64,000 nt of DNA from Bin22 sp965207275. Its GTDB lineage: Bacteria > Chloroflexota > Dehalococcoidia > Lucifugimonadales > UBA3495. The stretch is from the NCBI GenBank assembly GCA_965207275.1, contig CBDBMH010000001.1, positions 434,001 through 498,000 of the forward strand, given 5' to 3'. The notes beneath the pieces were generated by a model. The model did not search any database. It saw nothing but the letters and a program-made list of their open reading frames with translations, and had not been told where the DNA came from. Each line of letters begins with the position of its first letter. The first letter of the stretch is position 1. A program made the translations under genes and the position numbers. This document shows positions 30,884-39,916 of the stretch, one piece after another.

Positions 30884-32539
30884 TCAGTTGGCGGGAAAGG
30901 CGTAGCCCGGTTGGTATCTCCCGGGTGCAAACCAGGCTGCCCCCAACGGTCCTTCATGCTGCAACAAGGCGCGGTGGGAGACGGCCAGGGGAATTTCCAG
31001 CCGCGTCCTGGCCAATTCCCTGGCGGCCAGGCCCAGGAAGTGGGTGGCCGCCAGTTCGTCGTCGAAGACCACCAGGACGATGGGCTGTACGCCGTGGTCG
31101 TCCAGGGGGCGGGACGTGGAGTAATAGCGCAGGTAGGGGGCGAGGCGCTGGGCCATGGTGGCGGGGCGCACGGCGCGGCGCTCCCACTCCAGGAAGAAGG
31201 GCCACGTCGTGGAGTTACGGCGCAGGATGCCGAAGGCGTCGGGGTTCACCGAGCGCAGCCCGCCCTGGTGGCGGAAGTAGCGTGAGGCCCGGGAGGGCGG
31301 GTCCAGCTGGGCCACCTCCCAGCCCAGGGAGCGGGCCTGCCGGGCCATAGCGGCGATGAAAGCGTGGACGGCGCCGGTGTGCTCGGCGTTGCGGAGCAAT
31401 TGACGGCTGTTCCGGCCGGAGACGTTGCGCCATTCTTCAGGGGCATTCGAATTCACCGGTGCGACGCTCCAGCGCCCGCGCGCCGCGCCCACCGAGGCCC
31501 GGTCCCGGCGGGACAGCAGGGCCAGGCCCCGGTCGCTGAGGGCCAGCCGCCGTCCGCCAATTGAGACCCGCCGTACCAGCCCGACATCCGTGGGAAAGGC
31601 CATGGTCTCGTAGAGCCGGGACCGGGAGACGCCCAGGAGCGATCTGAGGTGCTCCGGGGAAATCCCCGGCCAGTCGTGCAGCAGGTCCAGGAGTTGCTTG
31701 GCGGCGGGCTTCAGCAGGGCGGGCAGCAGCCAGTCGGGGGATTCCTTTCCCAGGCCATCAAGCTCGATGTCCTCCGGCAGGCCAATCCGCCGCAATTGGG
31801 CCTCAGCAGGCAGGCGCCCGCCCCGCTCGACATGGCCGGAGAGGACGCGGCGCAGGTTCAGGGAGGCGGCGACGGCGGGCAGGCGCCAGACGGGTTCCGC
31901 CGGTCCGGCCAGCACGGCGTCCTCCTCCAGGGCCAGCAGGACCGGGGTTCGCCCGCCTTCCAGCAACCGGCGGGCGTGCCGGAGGCGCACCTGGTCGGGA
32001 GCGAGCAGCAACACGGCGCCGGGCAGAGGTCCCTCTCTCAGCCGCCACATTCGCTTGGCGAATCCAGTCCGGTCGGCGGTGCGGCCCAAGCGGACCAGGC
32101 CCAGGGTCCGGCCATCGGTCAGGGTCAGGGCGGCGTCCAGGGGGGCGGCCCGGTACCAGCGCAGGGCCAGCGGGCCGCTCTCGGCGGCGATGACGGAGGC
32201 CAGGCGGTAGATGACGGCCACGGGGTCCAGCCGCTCCAACAGGAGGCGCCGCCACCGGGCGGAGACCGGGCGGCGGCGCAGCAGTTGGTCCAGGTCCACC
32301 CTTTCCAAGCTGGCAAGGAGACGGATTCCGTAGGCAGTGAGGTGGAACCTCCGGGTTGTTCTCAGCGGGCCGGTGGCGTGGGGAACAGAGGCGGCCAGAC
32401 CCCGGCGCTCCAGGGCCGCCACGGCGTCGTAGGCGGAGCGGTCGGCCACGCCGGAGACGGCGGCCAGCTCCAGCCGGTCGACGAAGGGCATGGCCGCCAG
32501 CCGCCGCAGGGTCAGCAGGTCCCGTTCCGCGCCCCTCAC
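30884..32539 (-). CDS. Replication-relaxation (Replic_Relax) family protein, candidate relaxase
   Basis: A 551-residue protein. Residues 1-80 form a winged-HTH (VDRLELAAVSGVADRSAYDAVA), and a second winged-HTH occurs around 270-340. The C-terminal 150 residues contain VNPDAFGIL, then FFLEWERR, a PD-(D/E)xK-like pair seen in Replic_Relax/TraD-like proteins of plasmids and conjugative elements. The family is proposed to process DNA for transfer or replication. It is the last gene of the T4SS operon and overlaps the coupling ATPase by four bases. No classical MOB relaxase was seen, so this is the best candidate. Confidence 0.7.
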   Translation of the reverse strand: MRGAERDLLTLRRLAAMPFVDRLELAAVSGVADRSAYDAVAALERRGLAASVPHATGPLRTTRRFHLTAYGIRLLASLERVDLDQLLRRRPVSARWRRLLLERLDPVAVIYRLASVIAAESGPLALRWYRAAPLDAALTLTDGRTLGLVRLGRTADRTGFAKRMWRLREGPLPGAVLLLAPDQVRLRHARRLLEGGRTPVLLALEEDAVLAGPAEPVWRLPAVAASLNLRRVLSGHVERGGRLPAEAQLRRIGLPEDIELDGLGKESPDWLLPALLKPAAKQLLDLLHDWPGISPEHLRSLLGVSRSRLYETMAFPTDVGLVRRVSIGGRRLALSDRGLALLSRRDRASVGAARGRWSVAPVNSNAPEEWRNVSGRNSRQLLRNAEHTGAVHAFIAAMARQARSLGWEVAQLDPPSRASRYFRHQGGLRSVNPDAFGILRRNSTTWPFFLEWERRAVRPATMAQRLAPYLRYYSTSRPLDDHGVQPIVLVVFDDELAATHFLGLAARELARTRLEIPLAVSHRALLQHEGPLGAAWFAPGRYQPGYAFPAN

Positions 32540-35166
32540 GCCGCCCCTCCGTCCCCGCCCTCCGCCTCCGGCGGCCTGGGATTGCGGGTGCGGGGCTTGT
32601 GCTTGGGGCGCGGCTGCGTACCGTCCTTATCCTTCTCCTCCCTCGCTTCCTTGCTACTTGTCTCTGTGTCTTCCTTCTTTTCGGCTTCCTCGTTTTCCCC
32701 ACCGTCATTCAGGTCATCCAGGCCGTCGTGGAAGTCCTCCACCTTCCGGTCCAACTCGGGCTGGCCGGCGGCCAGGTCCCGGGCTGCCGTGACGTAGGCG
32801 GCGGACGCCGCGCGGATGCGGGCGGCCGTCTCCGGGTCTCCCGACTCCGGCTTCATCACCTCCATGGAGAAGGCGTCGAGGCGCTCTCTTCCCACGGTGG
32901 CCCGCACGTAGCAGTGGTGCACGTCCAGGGAAACTATGTCGTCCTCGCTGACCCGGTCCCGGCCCAACTCCCACACCAGTTGACGGGCGTCGTTGCCCGC
33001 CACCTGGAAGACCGCCAGGCAGCCCACGTTGGCCAGGATGGTGTCCCGCATGGTGGGGGAGAGGGCCTCCAGCTTGGCCAGGCTCTGGGTGGCCAGGATG
33101 AAGCTGGCCCCGAACTTGCCCAACTCGGAAAGCATGCTTTCGTAATCGACGCCGGACATGGACTGCATCTCGTCCACCACCACCAGCGCGCCCCGGCGCT
33201 GTTCCGGCGGCAGGCTGCCCTGCTCCCGGATCACCGCGTCCACCAGGTTGAGCAGGGAGGCCCCCACCAGGGCGGCCACGTCCCGGCCCGCCGTGCCCTG
33301 GGCGGTGGACACCAGCAGGATGCCGCCCTCCCGGATGGTCTCCCGCAGGTCGATGGTGGAGCGGCGCTGGCCCAGGATGGCCCGGGCCCGCTGGGAGGAG
33401 GCGTAGTAGGTGAGGCGGGTCTGCACCGGGGCCAGAGCATCGGCCCGGTACTGGTGGGTCCAGTTCCTGAAGTCCCGGGCCCACCACTCCAGCAGGTAGG
33501 GGTCGCTGACGTTGGCCAGCACGGCGTCCTTGAAGTTCTGGTCGTCGGAGAGGAGCTTCAACCCGTCCAGGATGGTGTACTGGCTATCGGCCTCCACCCG
33601 CTGGTTGGCTTCGTGGAGGGTCTTCACCGTCTGCTCCAGGATGGACTGCATCCGGGGTCCCCACTGGTCCCACAGCCCTTTGGCCACCCGCACCACCGAG
33701 TCGGCGGTGCGGTCGCGGTCGGCGAAGATGCGGGTGTCCAGCAGGTTGACGCCGGGGGAGCCTGATTCGTCGGCCAGGTCGATGAGCCTCACCCGGTCAA
33801 TGATGGAGTTAGGGACCTGCTCCAGGATCGCCTCCACCAGGTCGGCGTGGGGGTCGATGACCACGATGGCGTCGCCGTCCCGGCCGGCGGCCTTCTCCTT
33901 CAGCTTGTGGAGCACGCCGTGGAGCATCAGGGTGGACTTGCCCATGCGGGTGCGGGCCACGTAGAGGTGGTGGCGGCGCAGCAGGTCCGGGGAGAAGCGG
34001 ATCTCCCTGGCCCGGCCCGCGGTGGTGTGTCCCACCAGGGCGCCACCCTTTACGCCCCGGGCCGAGGGCAGCAGGGACCGGGGGCCGGAACGCTCCACCA
34101 GGGGGGTCTCGTCGCCGGCCCCCGGCGGGTGCCACAGGGCCGCCGCCTCCCGCACCCCCAGGACGCTGCGCCGGCCGAACAGCCCCGGTCCGGAAGGGTG
34201 TAGGTTGGCGGCGGGAACCAAAGGCCTGATCTTCCCCACCCTGAACCTGGCCCCGGCGGGATGGTCGTAGTGGCGGTAGGCCGCCGCCACCGGCTCCAGG
34301 ACCTCCTCGGCCCGGCGCAGGCCGGCGTCCTCGGGGAGGATGGCGATCACCTGCACCTCGCCGTCGAAGGCGATGCGGGAGGTCTTCTCCCTGATGATCA
34401 GGGGGTCGTAGACCCGGTTGCGCGATTGCTTCCAGCGGTGCCAGGCCCAACCGGCGGCCGTAAGTCCCAGGGCCGTTCCCAGGCCCAGGAGCACGGCCTT
34501 CCAGGTCTCACCGTCTCGCACCCACAGGTAGCCCTGGAGGGTTCCCACGGCGGCCACGCCCAGCGCCGCCATGGTCACCCCGTCCAGCTTCAGGGGTCCG
34601 GTCTGGTAGGTGTAGGAGGGGTCCCGCCGTTCCTCCACCGCTCGCCGGTGACCCCGCTCCAGGTGGGACTGGGACCAGTTGGGACCCAGGGAGCGCAGCA
34701 GGAGACGGGACACCACCCGCTCCCCATCCTTGAGGTCGCACAGGGACCCCATGAGGGCTATCAGCGGGTCGGAGCCCGGGTCCAGCAGGTCGTCGTCCCG
34801 GAAGGTTCGCAGGGGAACGTACTCCGGCCCGTCGGCCCGCAGCGTCATGCCCCAGGCCGCTTCGCCTTCCTCCAGGCGCAGGGGGTCCTCCTCCGGTGGA
34901 ATCACGTTGACGCGGGCCTGGGGGTAATGGGCGGCGATCTGTCCCCGCACCACCCGGTCGCCCTGGCAGCGGGCCAGCAGGGTGACGCCGTCTATGTCGC
35001 CGGCCAGTTCCAGGGAGAAGGGCTCGGGGACGGCGACGGACTGGAGCAGGTTCTCCACGCCCAGCATGGTGCGCTCGCCCTGGCGGGGCGGCTTGACCGC
35101 CAGCAGCGCCGGCGGGCGGTCATCGCGCTTGGGGTTGAACAGGATATTCCTCACGTTGATATTCAT
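32536..35166 (-). CDS. Type IV coupling protein-like ATPase (TraG/VirD4/HerA class)
   Basis: An 876-residue ATPase that would couple the DNA substrate to the secretion channel. One or two membrane segments lie near residues 195-240. Walker A is ARTRMGKST (about 403-411), the first acidic strand AIVVIDPHAD (about 435) and Walker B GALVVVDEMQS (about 660), followed by FILATQS, a sensor-like motif. A charged C-terminal tail (about 790-876) is low complexity. GAGGTAACG precedes ATG 35166. It overlaps the Replic_Relax gene downstream. Confidence 0.85.
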   Translation of the reverse strand: MNINVRNILFNPKRDDRPPALLAVKPPRQGERTMLGVENLLQSVAVPEPFSLELAGDIDGVTLLARCQGDRVVRGQIAAHYPQARVNVIPPEEDPLRLEEGEAAWGMTLRADGPEYVPLRTFRDDDLLDPGSDPLIALMGSLCDLKDGERVVSRLLLRSLGPNWSQSHLERGHRRAVEERRDPSYTYQTGPLKLDGVTMAALGVAAVGTLQGYLWVRDGETWKAVLLGLGTALGLTAAGWAWHRWKQSRNRVYDPLIIREKTSRIAFDGEVQVIAILPEDAGLRRAEEVLEPVAAAYRHYDHPAGARFRVGKIRPLVPAANLHPSGPGLFGRRSVLGVREAAALWHPPGAGDETPLVERSGPRSLLPSARGVKGGALVGHTTAGRAREIRFSPDLLRRHHLYVARTRMGKSTLMLHGVLHKLKEKAAGRDGDAIVVIDPHADLVEAILEQVPNSIIDRVRLIDLADESGSPGVNLLDTRIFADRDRTADSVVRVAKGLWDQWGPRMQSILEQTVKTLHEANQRVEADSQYTILDGLKLLSDDQNFKDAVLANVSDPYLLEWWARDFRNWTHQYRADALAPVQTRLTYYASSQRARAILGQRRSTIDLRETIREGGILLVSTAQGTAGRDVAALVGASLLNLVDAVIREQGSLPPEQRRGALVVVDEMQSMSGVDYESMLSELGKFGASFILATQSLAKLEALSPTMRDTILANVGCLAVFQVAGNDARQLVWELGRDRVSEDDIVSLDVHHCYVRATVGRERLDAFSMEVMKPESGDPETAARIRAASAAYVTAARDLAAGQPELDRKVEDFHDGLDDLNDGGENEEAEKKEDTETSSKEAREEKDKDGTQPRPKHKPRTRNPRPPEAEGGDGGAA

Positions 35167-35224
35167 GGTCGTTACCTCGCTATCTATTGGATTGGTTCCT
35201 AGGTTCAGATCCCGGCTCCGGGGT

Positions 35225-37468
35225 TCAGTGCCTGGGTCCGGGCCGCCACTCGATTACTTCTGTTTCTTCGGGGGTGGCCTCGATGCGGACGGGGAAGCGG
35301 TTGCCCCGTGCCAGCAGCAACCCGTCGCCGCGAGGACAGGACAAAAGCCAGCGTTGCAGTTCCTCCGGCAAATCGAAGGCTTCGCCCACGGTGGACACGG
35401 CGGCGGCGTCCTGCTGCAAGAGCAGCTTGAAGGCGGCGTTCTGCAAGAGCGCCCTTCCCGAATGCCCGGTGATGGCTCTTGAAGAATCTTCGGAGAGGAG
35501 GTCCTGCACGTCCTGGGTGATGAACTGGAGCCCCAGCCGGTGCTTGCGGGCGCGCTTGGCCATGCTCACCATGAACGCGGCGCCCTCCGGGTGCTGCATG
35601 ATGCTCCACACCTCGTCTACCACCAGCAGGCGGGGCCTCGGGTCCTGGGCGGCGGCGGCCCACACCGTCTCTGTACAGACCATCGCCGCCGCCGGACGTA
35701 ACTCGGGTTCCAGCAGGTGCAGGTCAAAGACCGTGACCAGGGCCTCGCGGGCCAGCAGGTCGTCGCCCTCGTCGGAGAGCAGGTCCCGCAGGCTGCCGGT
35801 GGCGAAGGGCCGCAGCAGGTGGGCAATCTCCGGCGTCTCCTGTTGCAGGTAGGCGTAGAAATCGCGGAAGCCGGTGCGCTCCCGCCTTTCGGAGTAGTAG
35901 CCGGCCAAAGCGTGGTCCAAAGACGATCTGCGCTCGGCGCTGAGCCTTTCCCCCACCATCACCTCGATGAGGCGGCGCAGGCTGCCGATGCGCTGGAGCA
36001 GTTCTTCCGAGTCGCCCCGGTCTATGACGAAGGGGTTCATGCCCTGGCCTGGCACTCCTGGCGACAGTACGCGCCCACCGGCAGCACGGGCCATGTCGGT
36101 GTACTCGCCCTCGGGGTCGATGATGTAGGCCCGCACTCCCCGGCACAGGCCCCGCAACACGCCCAGCTTGGTGGCAAAACTCTTGCCGCTGCCCGAACGG
36201 GCCAACACCGCCGTGTTGGCATTCAGATGCGTTCCGTCGAAGGGATCGTAGACGATGGGGGCGCAGGCCCGCAGGTCGATGCCGTAGAGGGTGCCGCTGC
36301 GGGTGTCCAGGTCCGGCGGCGAGAAGGGGAAAAGTCTAGCCAGCGACGACGTATCCAAGGTCCGCCACACAGCCACGGCGTTCAGGCCCAGGGGCAAAGT
36401 TGAAAGCAGGCCCTCCCTCTGCCGGAATGCCAGGTTGTCCAGCTTGCCCAGGGTGGCGGCGAAGTGGGCCCGGGCCTTCTGGGTCAGGTCCTTGAGGGTG
36501 TCCTGGTCGACGGCGTGGAGGGTGACGGACAACGAGGCGTGGAACAGCCTTTCCCTTCCCCGCTGCACCTCGTCCCTGAGCCGGGAAACGTCTTCCAGGG
36601 CGATCTCCGCCTCAGGCGACATGGAGCGGCCCCGCTTGAAGGAGAGGCTCTGGGCCGACTCGAAGCGGACCTTCTGCCACTCCAGGGTGCGGGCCGCCTG
36701 CTCGGTGGGGATGGCCCCCAGGTGCACCGACAGGTCCATGGGCGCTCCGGCGGCCATCAGTCCCTGCAAAAAGCCGGGAGCCAGGGAGCGGGGCCATTTG
36801 CCCAGGTGCAGGGAGCGGGTGATGTGGTTGCCGACGCGGATGTCGCGGCGGTTCACCTCGACCTCCGTCTCGGCCTCTTCGTCCATCTCGTTGGGAGAGC
36901 CGCCCAGGGCGCAGGCCAGGAGCAGCAGCTTGAGCGAGTTGCCGTTCAGGGGAAACACCCCGAGACCGGCCCGCAGCAGCAGCGCCCGCAGCTCGTCGGA
37001 CCGGGCGTGCTCGCACACGGCGTAGAAGCGCCGGTCCAGGATGCCCTCCCGGTTTTCCAGCGTGGTCAGCAGCCGTCCCAGGCTGTCGGCGGCGTCCTTG
37101 GTCTGCTGCGGCAGGTCCCCGGGCTGGGCCTCGGTCAGCTTGTCCCTGAGCCCCTGCAAGACCGGCGGGTGCTGCCTGACCAGCAGCTGCACCGGGAAGT
37201 CCACGGCGTTGAGGGAACCGGCGAAGGCGCCCAGCTTGGGCTCGTCCAGCTCCAGCCCCATCACCTCCAGCACCGCCAGCTTCACCCCGTCCAGCCGGAC
37301 CGGGCCGTCGTCCTCCAGGTGAGAGAGCATGAAGAACAGGGGCAGGGGCGGCGGCGGTTTGGGTTCGGCGGTGAGTTGCTCCGCCGTGTCTTCAATGTCC
37401 TGGGGTTGGGACCGGCCCGGCGGCCAGCGCCGGGCCAGGTCCTTCGGGTTGGGCAACGTCAGTTTCAC
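35225..37468 (-). CDS. VirB4-like T4SS ATPase
   Basis: A 747-residue VirB4/TraE-type ATPase that energises assembly of the transfer channel. Walker A is ARSGSGKSF (about residue 420) and Walker B LLVVDEVWS (about 615), with the typical LGLQFITQDVQDLL motif after it. The N-terminal 300 residues are the less conserved membrane-associated region. I choose GTG 37468, because AGGAGGTGAG lies seven bases before it. The ATG at 37489 is the alternative. It lies between a small VirB2-like gene and the coupling ATPase in the leftward operon. Confidence 0.9.
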   Translation of the reverse strand: MKLTLPNPKDLARRWPPGRSQPQDIEDTAEQLTAEPKPPPPLPLFFMLSHLEDDGPVRLDGVKLAVLEVMGLELDEPKLGAFAGSLNAVDFPVQLLVRQHPPVLQGLRDKLTEAQPGDLPQQTKDAADSLGRLLTTLENREGILDRRFYAVCEHARSDELRALLLRAGLGVFPLNGNSLKLLLLACALGGSPNEMDEEAETEVEVNRRDIRVGNHITRSLHLGKWPRSLAPGFLQGLMAAGAPMDLSVHLGAIPTEQAARTLEWQKVRFESAQSLSFKRGRSMSPEAEIALEDVSRLRDEVQRGRERLFHASLSVTLHAVDQDTLKDLTQKARAHFAATLGKLDNLAFRQREGLLSTLPLGLNAVAVWRTLDTSSLARLFPFSPPDLDTRSGTLYGIDLRACAPIVYDPFDGTHLNANTAVLARSGSGKSFATKLGVLRGLCRGVRAYIIDPEGEYTDMARAAGGRVLSPGVPGQGMNPFVIDRGDSEELLQRIGSLRRLIEVMVGERLSAERRSSLDHALAGYYSERRERTGFRDFYAYLQQETPEIAHLLRPFATGSLRDLLSDEGDDLLAREALVTVFDLHLLEPELRPAAAMVCTETVWAAAAQDPRPRLLVVDEVWSIMQHPEGAAFMVSMAKRARKHRLGLQFITQDVQDLLSEDSSRAITGHSGRALLQNAAFKLLLQQDAAAVSTVGEAFDLPEELQRWLLSCPRGDGLLLARGNRFPVRIEATPEETEVIEWRPGPRH

Positions 37469-37500
37469 GATTCTCACCTCCTGGTTCATTTCGGGTTGGT

Positions 37501-37827
37501 CTATGCGCCGGGCAGTACCTCGATGATCCGGCCCACGATGCCGGCGGCGATGCCCTTGGCCAGCAGCACCACCACCAGGCCGACCACGGCCATTACCACG
37601 GCGTTGCGCGCTCTGCCCCGGCCCTCTCCCTCGGTGCCCTCGGCCATCAGCAGGAACCCGGCCCAGACGATGCCGAAGACGCACAGCCCCGCCCCCACGT
37701 AGGCCATGCCGGTGAGCGCCGCGTCGAAGGCGGCGGTCAGCGCGTTCATCTCGTCGTCCGGGGCGGCGGCCACCGACGCCAGGGCCGCCGCCGAGGACAG
37801 GAGAATTGCGGTCAGTTTCCGGGCCAT
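37501..37827 (-). CDS. VirB2/TrbC-like pilin-type membrane protein
   Basis: A 108-residue protein: a cleavable signal-like N-terminus (MARKLTAILLSSAAALASVA), then two long hydrophobic helices (about 40-62 and 76-100) with a short charged loop (EGTEGEGRGRARN). This is the pattern of VirB2/TrbC pilins. It overlaps the upstream PrgI-fusion gene by 16 bases and precedes virB4 by 32. Confidence 0.75.
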   Translation of the reverse strand: MARKLTAILLSSAAALASVAAAPDDEMNALTAAFDAALTGMAYVGAGLCVFGIVWAGFLLMAEGTEGEGRGRARNAVVMAVVGLVVVLLAKGIAAGIVGRIIEVLPGA

Positions 37828-39485
37828 AGCCAGCTCCACCAGTTGGAACCGCCCACCGGCGTCTGCTCCGCCCGGGGCGGCGGGGGCGTGGGCGGCGGCA
37901 CGTGGAGGGCCCGGTAGGGGGCGTCGGACCCGAGGTTCACCGCCGGCGCCGCATTCGACACCGGGACCAGGGACACGCTCTCCGTCCTGGTGCGGGTCAC
38001 GGGACCGCGCTGGTTCTCCACGGCCCGCACGTGCTCCGGGTGGTGGACGTAGATGCGCACCGTCTTGACGGTCCGGCTCTCGCCGCAGGCGCAGGTGACC
38101 CGGCGGGTGTAAACGTCGGTGCGGGCCGGGTGGTGGGTGGTCTGCAACATGGGGGGCCGGGGGACGTTCAGGGTCGCCGTCAGGTCCGCCGTGATCTCCA
38201 GGCCGTTGACCGCCCGGCCGTTGGCCACGGGCAGGGTGAAGGCGGTCTCGTCGTCCGGGACGAAGGCCGCCGTGGCGGAGTGGCCGCCCCAGGCAACGCT
38301 CACCGTTCCCGTGATGCCGGTGACGTCGGCGTCCAGCATTGCCGGCACCGACTGGCTGAAGTGTCCGCCGTACACCGGCAGGTCCTCCTCGTGGCGGGTC
38401 TCGGTGATGCACTCGGAGGCGATGACGCCGGAGATGCGCCCCGGCGTCCACTCCAGGGAGGTGACCTCCAGGTCGCAAAGCTCCCCGTCCACCTGGGGCA
38501 GCGGATAGGGAATCTGATGGCTCTTCAGCGACGCCGCGCCGGAGAACCCCAGAGCCTGCCCCGTACCTGATACGGGGGCGTCCTGCCAGGAGAAGGTGAA
38601 GGAGGGCGACGGACCGTCCAGGGTCAGGTTGTAGCTCTTGCTCTGTCCGGCGGCGAGGCTGGTGTTGAAGCCCATCTTGAGGGTCTTTCCGGTCCTGCCT
38701 CCGAAGACCCGTCCCTTCAGGTCCAGGTCGTGGGCCGCCCGCAGGGTGACGGCGGCGGTGTCGCCGGACACCGCCAGTCGCTCGACGTAGACGCGGCGGC
38801 CCGGCACCGGGTCCGGCGGCTCGAAGTAGATTTCGCCCAGCCGCCAGGCGTCGCCGTAGGGGTTGTCGTCGGGGTCGTCGGCCAGGGCGCTGCCGGGCAG
38901 CAGCACCATCGCCAGCAGGCCCAACGCCGCGAACGACAGGAAGCGGCCCCAGAGCCTGCCCCGCGCCGGACGCGGGGGCTTTTCCTGCTTGCTCTCCTGG
39001 GGCCGGAACTGCTGGTCGCCGGCGTCCCTGCGGCGTCGGCCCTTGCCGAACCAGCTGTGGGGCCGGAAGGGTCTCCGCCCCTGACGCCGGGCGGCCTTCA
39101 CCGCGCTGCCCACCTTGCCCGCCGCCTTCTTCGCCAGCAGCCGCAGGGGGTCGGGCTTGGCCTCGGGTTGGGGCGGCGGCTCGCTGATAGCCAGTTCCGC
39201 CGGACACCCGGCGTAGCGCCGGGCGCCCAGCTTGAACTTCAGCAGGTCGGCGGCCACCAGCGGCAGCCCCCGGCCTCCCACCTTGCCCACGGTCATAGCG
39301 ACGCCCACCACGCCCAGCAGGATGGCGATGCCCAGCTTCAGCCCCGAGGGGCCCAAGGGGAAGTAGCGGTAGACGCCGTAGGCCACGGCGCAGGTCGCCA
39401 CCACCGCCACGATCTGGGGGAAGGTGAACCACAGCAAGGCCTTGTCCTCGGCCTGCACGTGAGTGGGTACTTCGTGCTCTCTCAT
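37812..39485 (-). CDS. PrgI/VirB3-like protein fused to a large extracytoplasmic domain
   Basis: A 557-residue protein. Residues 1-95 are PrgI-like: a short polar start (EVPTHVQAEDKALLWFTFPQ), two membrane helices (about 22-42 and 50-68) and a KFKLGARRYAG-type end. A basic linker (110-180) leads to a third hydrophobic segment (181-201, ending ALADD like a signal peptide). A 350-residue domain of beta-rich, Ig-like appearance follows and ends in a proline-rich tail. PrgI proteins normally have about 100-130 residues, so this is an unusual fusion, perhaps a surface or channel component. Confidence 0.7.
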   Translation of the reverse strand: MREHEVPTHVQAEDKALLWFTFPQIVAVVATCAVAYGVYRYFPLGPSGLKLGIAILLGVVGVAMTVGKVGGRGLPLVAADLLKFKLGARRYAGCPAELAISEPPPQPEAKPDPLRLLAKKAAGKVGSAVKAARRQGRRPFRPHSWFGKGRRRRDAGDQQFRPQESKQEKPPRPARGRLWGRFLSFAALGLLAMVLLPGSALADDPDDNPYGDAWRLGEIYFEPPDPVPGRRVYVERLAVSGDTAAVTLRAAHDLDLKGRVFGGRTGKTLKMGFNTSLAAGQSKSYNLTLDGPSPSFTFSWQDAPVSGTGQALGFSGAASLKSHQIPYPLPQVDGELCDLEVTSLEWTPGRISGVIASECITETRHEEDLPVYGGHFSQSVPAMLDADVTGITGTVSVAWGGHSATAAFVPDDETAFTLPVANGRAVNGLEITADLTATLNVPRPPMLQTTHHPARTDVYTRRVTCACGESRTVKTVRIYVHHPEHVRAVENQRGPVTRTRTESVSLVPVSNAAPAVNLGSDAPYRALHVPPPTPPPPRAEQTPVGGSNWWSWLWPGN

Positions 39486-39495
39486 GCCTTCCCTC

Positions 39496-39774
39496 CTAAC
39501 TTTTGATCTTCTTGGGGTCGGGCACGCTGGGGTCCACCGGGTTGCCCACCACGGCGTTCATCACCAGCTCGACGACTCCATAAGCGACGAGGGCCAGGAC
39601 GATGCCGGCCAAGGCGGTCATCATGGCGCTCTTGCCGCGCTCCATCTGGTTGGGCGCGCCGGAGGCGGTCAGGTAGAGGTAGGCGCCGTAGATGAAGTAG
39701 CCGACGCCCACCACGCCCACCAGCCCCAGCAGGATGCCCACCAGGTTCGATATGGTCTGTGTCAGGTCTCCCAT
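39496..39774 (-). CDS. VirB2-like pilin/channel protein
   Basis: A 92-residue protein with two hydrophobic helices (about 8-34 and 50-75) separated by a loop with a basic patch (GAPNQMERGKSAM), typical of the small VirB2-like components encoded near PrgI, VirB4 and VirB6 in Gram-positive-type T4SS loci. AAAGGAGAAAGAG precedes the ATG. Ten bases separate it from the PrgI fusion downstream. Confidence 0.72.
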   Translation of the reverse strand: MGDLTQTISNLVGILLGLVGVVGVGYFIYGAYLYLTASGAPNQMERGKSAMMTALAGIVLALVAYGVVELVMNAVVGNPVDPSVPDPKKIKS

Positions 39775-39874
39775 AAACTCTTTCTCCTTTTCGTTTGCTT
39801 GTTCGGTCAGTTGGCGTTCGGTAATGTCGTGGTTCCGCTACTGGCACATGGCGCACCTCCCGGTTGTTGGGGCC

Positions 39875-39896
39875 GGCGCGAAATCCCTCTCGCGCC
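39875..39896. promoter_or_regulatory. Small hairpin between virB6- and virB2-like genes
   Basis: A perfect 7-base inverted repeat GGCGCGA/TCGCGCC with an 8-base loop, in the 142-base gap that is the widest in the T4SS operon. It may stabilise or attenuate the transcript before the highly expressed pilin-like gene. No T tract. Confidence 0.35.
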
Positions 39897-39916
39897 GATA
39901 GTTGTCGTCATGCGGG

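Noticed and set aside
31649..35202. Forward frames of 300-470 residues opposite the Replic_Relax and coupling ATPase genes
   Set aside because: They have Gly/Gln/Pro/Arg-rich shadow composition and no motifs, and the reverse-strand genes carry Walker motifs and overlapping starts.
38548..38582. Hairpin-like CCCGTACCTGATACGGGGGCG
   Set aside because: It lies within the coding sequence of the PrgI fusion. Resemblance to the terminator at 43094 is probably chance or codon-driven.
39840..39862. Three-codon mini-ORF (ATG TGC CAG TAG, reverse strand) with a good ribosome binding site upstream of the VirB2-like gene
   Set aside because: Too short to support. It could be a leader peptide, but there is no attenuation structure beyond the small hairpin noted.
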